The notes beneath the pieces are model-generated. The model did not search any database and was not told where the DNA came from. It saw nothing but the letters and a program-made list of their open reading frames with translations. The translations under genes were made by a program, and so were the position numbers. A DNA stretch of 9,123 bases from Clostridia bacterium. Its GTDB lineage: Bacteria; Bacillota_A; Clostridia; Christensenellales; Aristaeellaceae. Positions 5,825 to 9,123 of the stretch are shown piece after piece (the stretch's first letter is position 1; every line of letters begins with the position of its first letter). The stretch lies in contig BNUH01000104.1 in assembly GCA_025997215.1 (NCBI GenBank), forward strand, positions 1 through 9,123, read 5' to 3'.

Positions 5825-7386
5825 TGATTGAAACGATGCCGGGCGTGGATGTGGAGTCTCGCCCCGTTACTGGGCGTATGCTGAAAATCTCATGGGGTAA
5901 CAACCGCTTCGCCACAAAGTGGTCGAATAAGGAAATCAGCTTCGATGAGCTACGTGAACGGCTCAAAGCAACTATCCGCACCTCGGAGACGGTCGCCGAG
6001 TATCAGAAGATGCCCAAATCCGAGCGCGATACCATTAAGGATGTCGGCGGCTACGTTCTCGGACACCTGCGCGGCGGTGCGCGTAAGAAAAATATGGTTG
6101 AGTGCCGCTCCGCTCTCACGTTTGACGCCGACAGTGGCGACGCCGCGTTCCTTGCGAGAATCATGGCTTTCCCGCATCAAGGGATCATCTACAGTACCCA
6201 CGGGCATACGCCGGAAGCGCCGCGAATCCGTCAAATACTCCCGCTCTCGCGCGATATTACCGCCGATGAATACTCGTGTGTCGCACGTCTCGTCGCGAAT
6301 GAATTGGGTATGGACGCATACGACGATAGCACATATGAACCAAGCCGCCTCATGTATCTCCCCAGTACACCGCAGGATGGTGAGTATATATGTTGTGTAC
6401 TGGAAGGCTCGCCAATCAATCCGGATGAATATTTATGCAGATTGAGCGATTGGCACGACTGCTCAATCTGGCCGACCTCCAGCAGACAATCAGCTGTTAT
6501 TGAACGCAATGTGCAGGAACAAGCTGATCCGCTTGCAAAATCGGGTATAATCGGTGCGTTCTGCCGTTCATACAGCGTCGAGGATGCCATCAGCACATTC
6601 CTGTCAGATGTATATGAACCGACGCTGACGGGGAGGTATACTTACATGCCCGGCTCGACGGCTGGCGGCGTGGTTATCTATGGTGACGGCAGATGGGCGT
6701 ACTCTCACCATGGCACCGATCCGGCAAGCGGAAAACTACTCAATGCGTTTGACTTGGTGAGAATACATAAGTTCAGTGAGTTGGATGAAAAAGATTCATC
6801 TAAGGCAATGATGGACTTTGCCGCCTTGGATGAGAAAGTACGCGGGTTAATTACCAAGGAAAAGTTGGAATCAGCGCGGGACGATTTCAAGGTTGCTGGC
6901 GATTGGATGAAACAGCTTGAACGCGAGCGCGGTTCGATGGTTCTGAAGAACAAGATATCAAACCTGCTGCTTATTCTTGAGAATGACCCGCGTCTCAATG
7001 CTATTGTGTTCAACCAGCTGGCTGATGGTATGGAGATAACCGACGAAGTACCATGGAAACATCCCGCCCGGTTCTGGCGCGATGCTGACGACTCCCAGCT
7101 AGTCTGCTACATCGACACCCACTATGGCACTTTCTCCAGTGCTAACTACAAGAACGCAGTCTCAAAGATTGTGGATGACAGATCATTCCACCCAATCCAT
7201 GATTATCTGCAAAGTCTCCCGCCGTGGGATGGTGCGCCAAGGGTGGAAACTTTGCTGGTAGATTACCTCGGTGCGGAGGATACGCCATACAACCGCGCCG
7301 TAACACGAAAGACGCTATTCATGACCGGAAACTCGACACGCTGGAGGATGTGCTGGAGGCGGCGAACGGTAAGCCAGTGCTGGTAG
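5824..7386 (+). CDS. Truncated phage primase-VapE protein (primase part kept, ATPase lost)
   Basis: The N-terminal part resembles the archaeo-eukaryotic primase-polymerase (PrimPol) domain found in many VapE-type phage proteins. It has SALTFDAD (acidic pair D101/D103), IIYSTHGHTPEAPRIR (STH at 124-126) and STYEPSRLMYLPST near 169-182. The start of the VapE helicase region follows, with FWRDADDSQLVCYIDTHYGT and DYLQSLPPWDGAPRVETLLV. Homology ends at AVTRKTL (about residue 498), just before the Walker A motif expected in intact relatives. The remaining ~22 residues (MTGNSTRWRMCW...) are the SNF2 sequence read in the wrong frame. The protein is therefore 520 residues of an expected ~750-800. The ATG at 5824 has AGGAG 9 bases upstream and overlaps the antirepressor stop. 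A stable primase domain without helicase could still be made, but normal replication function is unlikely. Confidence 0.85.
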   Translation: MIETMPGVDVESRPVTGRMLKISWGNNRFATKWSNKEISFDELRERLKATIRTSETVAEYQKMPKSERDTIKDVGGYVLGHLRGGARKKNMVECRSALTFDADSGDAAFLARIMAFPHQGIIYSTHGHTPEAPRIRQILPLSRDITADEYSCVARLVANELGMDAYDDSTYEPSRLMYLPSTPQDGEYICCVLEGSPINPDEYLCRLSDWHDCSIWPTSSRQSAVIERNVQEQADPLAKSGIIGAFCRSYSVEDAISTFLSDVYEPTLTGRYTYMPGSTAGGVVIYGDGRWAYSHHGTDPASGKLLNAFDLVRIHKFSELDEKDSSKAMMDFAALDEKVRGLITKEKLESARDDFKVAGDWMKQLERERGSMVLKNKISNLLLILENDPRLNAIVFNQLADGMEITDEVPWKHPARFWRDADDSQLVCYIDTHYGTFSSANYKNAVSKIVDDRSFHPIHDYLQSLPPWDGAPRVETLLVDYLGAEDTPYNRAVTRKTLFMTGNSTRWRMCWRRRTVSQCW

Positions 7387-7775
7387 TGTATTGGTTCAAG
7401 CACGACCTAGCACGTATCAAAGAACGGTTTGTGGTCGAACAGATTGATACCGCAGATTCAATCGCTCGATGGAATGCCGGAGAGATCTCCATCGCAGCAA
7501 TTCATCCCGCGTCCGCCGGGCATGGCATTAATTTGCAAGCAGGCGGTTCGTACCTTGTATGGTTCGGGCTTACATGGTCGCTTGAACTGTACCTGCAAAC
7601 GAACGCCCGCCTCTGGCGGCAAGGGCAAAAGGAAACGGTTATTATCCATCACCTTGTCGCGGAAGGCACAATCGACCAAGACGTAATGGCGGCATTGCGC
7701 CGCAAAGACAAAACGCAATCAGCCTTGATAGAAGCTGTCAAGGCACAAATTGAAGGAGGAACCCACTATGAATAA
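7312..7775 (+). pseudogene. SNF2-family phage helicase, C-terminal fragment fused out of frame
   Basis: This is the second RecA-like lobe of a phage SNF2-type DNA helicase. Reading in its own frame from about 7317, it gives IHDRKLDTLEDVLEAANGKP, then VLVVYWFKHDLARIKERF. Motif V is IHPASAGHGINLQ and motif VI is LQTNARLWRQGQ. It ends ...DVMAALRRKDKTQSALIEAV. About 150 of roughly 450 residues remain; the Walker A/B lobe is missing. The join to the VapE gene lies within 7312-7320, and the frames differ, so no chimeric protein is made. No ribosome binding site serves this frame near the junction. In related phages a small VRR-NUC nuclease gene usually lies between VapE and SNF2. It is absent here and was presumably removed by the same deletion. 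The stop overlaps the start of the next gene by 8 bases. Confidence 0.88.
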
Positions 7776-8226
7776 CTGTTTCGCATACAAAGACGGCGGC
7801 TGTGAAGCCCGCGAGGACACCGCTGTATGCCAGAAACCCTGCCCGTTTTTCAAGACCAATGAACAGCATGATCAGGATATCCTCGCGGTTTTCCAACGGA
7901 TCAACCAGCTTGACTTCAGCGAGCAAGTTCACATCGCAGCGAAGTATTACGTAGGGAGGATGCCATGGCTGAAAGAAGGTCGGATGACTGAATTTGGCAT
8001 ACTACTCGGTTATTTGGCCTTACATGATGTTGAACACTACCAAATTGATGATTACGGCTTTAAGCGTGTTCGCTTTATGGCTAAACAGGGATACCAAGTA
8101 TCCGCGATATTTGGTGAGTTTTCGTACGGATATAAACAGGGGCTTCTCGAAACTATGATATTGGATAACCACTCTGACGCAATCGGATACAGAACGGCCA
8201 TAGATATCATTGAGGCGTACCTGTAA
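7768..8226 (+). CDS. Small phage protein with Cys-containing N-terminus, function unknown
   Basis: The protein has 152 residues and was not assigned a function. The N-terminus (MNNCFAYKDGGCEAREDTAV, then CQKPCPFFKTNEQ) has cysteines at 4, 12, 21 and 25, an arrangement seen in small phage proteins next to SNF2 genes and suggestive of metal binding. The region around 50-70 (QVHIAAKYYVGRMPWLKEG) would fit the end of such a protein. From about residue 73 (MTEFGILLGYLALHDVEHYQ) the sequence looks different. It ends GEFSYGYKQGLLETMILDNH, then AIGYRTAIDIIEAYL. The gene may therefore be a natural or accidental in-frame fusion of two small proteins. The start is fixed by AAGGAGG 8 bases upstream of the ATG, overlapping the SNF2 stop. 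An in-frame TTG at 7750 is not supported. A terminator hairpin follows 22 bases after the stop. Confidence 0.75.
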   Translation: MNNCFAYKDGGCEAREDTAVCQKPCPFFKTNEQHDQDILAVFQRINQLDFSEQVHIAAKYYVGRMPWLKEGRMTEFGILLGYLALHDVEHYQIDDYGFKRVRFMAKQGYQVSAIFGEFSYGYKQGLLETMILDNHSDAIGYRTAIDIIEAYL

Positions 8227-8247
8227 GTCGGTTTTGTCAGTGGTTCT

Positions 8248-8303
8248 TATTAGGCGTATTAGGGGCAGTGAAAAATGCCCTAATACGCCTAATAGTTTTA
8301 ATA
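8248..8303 (+). terminator. Rho-independent terminator between convergent genes
   Basis: A 20-base left arm (8248-8267) pairs with 8276-8294, with one bulged G, around a GTGAAAAA loop. A short T-tract (GTTTTAAT) follows on the plus strand. It lies between the plus-strand phage gene ending at 8226 and the minus-strand DUF3846 gene ending at 8307. It may serve both directions, although the T-tract supports the plus direction better. The arms contain TATTAGG twice. Confidence 0.75.
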
Positions 8304-8306
8304 ACG

Positions 8307-8698
8307 CTATCCTCTCTTATCCCTATTTGTTTCGTCCTTGATTGCTATTACCCGATTACCCATCTTGAAAAATGTTTCGGGATACATGTACATATTCAAA
8401 AACTTCTCGATGTTCTCTTCCTGAATATCGGTGAAATCTTCATCCGAAAGCCCGGCAATGATGAAATTACCGACAATAATGTCATACACCTCGCCTTTTT
8501 CATCATACAGCGCACGATTAGGCGGCATTCCTTCCAGTTTACCTTCCTCCGCCAGAATTAATCCAACTAACTCGTCGAATGGATAAATTGCCTGTATCCA
8601 TCCACCTACAATTGCCTGCTACCCTCTAACGAGTCGTCGATTTCAGTCACAAACGCTCTCTCATTCGGTTTTACCATGATAACTTTCATCCTTTTCAT
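8307..8698 (-). pseudogene. DUF3846-family phage protein, disrupted by a one-base frameshift
   Basis: Read leftward from the ATG at 8698, the frame gives MKRMKVIMVKPNERAFVTEI and DDSLEG, then hits a stop. In the next frame homology resumes at about 8620 with QAIVGGWIQAIYPFDELVGL, ILAEEGKLEGMPPNRALYDE, KGEVYDIIVGNFIIAGLSDE and on to the TAG at 8309-8307. The joined product would be about 130 residues, normal for DUF3846 proteins, whose role is unknown. The lesion lies at about 8618-8626 and fits loss of one base. No homopolymer or slippery sequence is visible there, so programmed frameshifting is unlikely; a sequencing error is possible. The AAAGGAG ribosome binding site (9-base spacing) and the near-consensus promoter upstream are intact. 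This gene points opposite to the replication module. Confidence 0.82.
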
Positions 8699-8747
8699 GA
8701 TTCTCCACTCCTTTCATATCGCTACCTAGTGATATTTTATTCTGATA

Positions 8748-8797
8748 CAATTATAATGCTTAATACATAAAAAGTCAACCTCAAAGCAATTATAATT
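8748..8797. repeat. Paired CAATTATAAT motifs flanking the DUF3846 promoter
   Basis: CAATTATAAT occurs at 8748-8757, covering the -10 box, and again at 8787-8796, just upstream of the -35 box, 39 bases apart. The upstream copy lies in the perfect palindrome AATTATAATT (8788-8797). The spacing is close to four helical turns, so a dimeric repressor could bind both. The A+T-rich composition makes chance occurrence possible. Confidence 0.4.
8750..8778 (-). promoter_or_regulatory. Strong predicted promoter of the DUF3846 gene
   Basis: On the minus strand, TTGACT (8778-8773) and TATAAT (8755-8750) are separated by 17 bases. That is 5 of 6 and 6 of 6 matches to the sigma-A consensus. Transcription would begin near 8743, giving a leader of about 45 bases. 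Confidence 0.8.
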
Positions 8798-8943
8798 CAT
8801 ACAGGAATTATGGCCATTGTTCTGTCATGTTTGATCAGAACCCATCCTGCGTGGTTGTGTGGATGCATGGGCCATTGGATCTGCCTCTAACCGCCCTAGG
8901 ATGCCCCAAATTGCATCAAAATCTAACCCGTGGGTATTTGCGC

Positions 8944-8973
8944 AAAAAATATGGCGCAATTACTTGCGCCATA
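8944..8973 (-). terminator. Strong Rho-independent terminator, minus strand
   Basis: TATGGCGCAA (8950-8959) and TTGCGCCATA (8964-8973) form a perfect 10-bp stem with a 4-base loop. Read on the minus strand, the stem is followed directly by six T residues (8949-8944). It lies about 70 bases after the stop of the partial minus-strand frame at 9041 and would end that transcript. Confidence 0.88.
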
Positions 8974-9040
8974 GAAACGGTTAGGGTATAATCAATAATG
9001 GCTATGCATTTGACGGAACCTTGGTATAAATATGCATATC

Positions 9041-9123
9041 TTATACATGACTGCGTATCACATAAACAGGCACCGGATCAACGCGTATCGCATTTTCCAT
9101 CAAGCGGTAGAAAAGCAGCCCGC
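9041..9123 (-). CDS. Possible C-terminal end of an unrecognised minus-strand gene
   Basis: Twenty-six codons run from the right edge to a TAA at 9043-9041, giving GLLFYRLMENAIRVDPVPVY then VIRSHV. The residue pattern looks like real protein, and a strong minus-strand terminator follows about 70 bases downstream, which is why this frame is preferred. The family was not recognised. A competing plus-strand frame is also open here, from ATG 8998 to the edge, so the call is tentative. Confidence 0.42.
   Translation of the reverse strand, partial: GLLFYRLMENAIRVDPVPVYVIRSHV

Noticed and set aside
7224..7316. The start at 7224 of the SNF2 frame as a real N-terminus
   Set aside because: The peptide before about 7317 is VapE DNA read in the wrong frame; SNF2 homology begins only at the deletion join.
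8987..9123. Plus-strand TATAAT at 8987-8992 followed by an open frame from ATG 8998 to the window edge
   Set aside because: The -35 box is poor (TTGCGC, inside the terminator stem), there is no ribosome binding site, and the peptide is not protein-like. The opposite strand gives a more plausible gene end with a terminator, although this is not certain.
1..9123. Retron, diversity-generating retroelement, toxin-antitoxin pair or defence operon
   Set aside because: No reverse transcriptase, template-variable repeat, nuclease-methylase pair or toxin-like pair was seen. The accessory content is explained by a decayed phage replication module and an IS-derived element.

Overview
The window looks like a stretch of a Gram-positive Firmicutes chromosome, most likely a Clostridia-type gut or environmental organism. 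The reasons are strong AGGAGG-type ribosome binding sites before most genes, sigma-A-like TTGACA/TATAAT promoters, an LplB/YtcP-type sugar transporter, and phage replication genes of the kind common in Clostridia prophages. The species cannot be named from sequence alone. No rRNA, tRNA or CRISPR array was seen.

Region 1 (1-3070) is host-like. Two ABC sugar-transporter permease genes lie on the minus strand (1-794, running off the edge, and 820-1752). They face an RpiR/MurR-type sugar-phosphate-sensing regulator on the plus strand (1917-2756) across a compact divergent promoter region. An AraC-type regulator fragment, cut at both ends and carrying an internal stop, abuts the 3' end of the RpiR gene. 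AraC-type regulators are common partners of this transporter class, so it may be the dead former regulator.

Region 2 (3114-3832) is a fold-back mobile element: two nearly identical 205-bp arms in inverted orientation (one mismatch) enclose about 309 bp. Each arm carries the C-terminal codons and outer end of an IS630-like transposase gene, and both outer ends contain TA. It sits exactly between the chromosomal block and the phage-derived block.

Region 3 (3833-8226) is a decayed prophage replication module on the plus strand. It holds the last ~90 residues of a family A DNA polymerase, a small two-pass membrane protein, a DUF4406-type deoxyribosyltransferase-like protein, an AntA/KilAC antirepressor, a primase-VapE protein cut before its ATPase, the C-terminal third of a phage SNF2-type helicase, and a Cys-containing small phage protein. 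Most intact genes are coupled by short overlaps with good ribosome binding sites. The primase-VapE and SNF2 genes are joined out of frame by an internal deletion.

Region 4 (8227-9123) is A+T-rich. It has a hairpin terminator, a frameshifted minus-strand DUF3846 gene with a near-consensus promoter flanked by a repeated palindromic motif, a strong minus-strand terminator, and the possible last 26 codons of an unrecognised minus-strand gene.

I found no convincing wholly new biological system. The most notable items are the fold-back element, the out-of-frame deletion fusion that leaves a primase domain without its helicase, and the possibly leaderless RpiR promoter.
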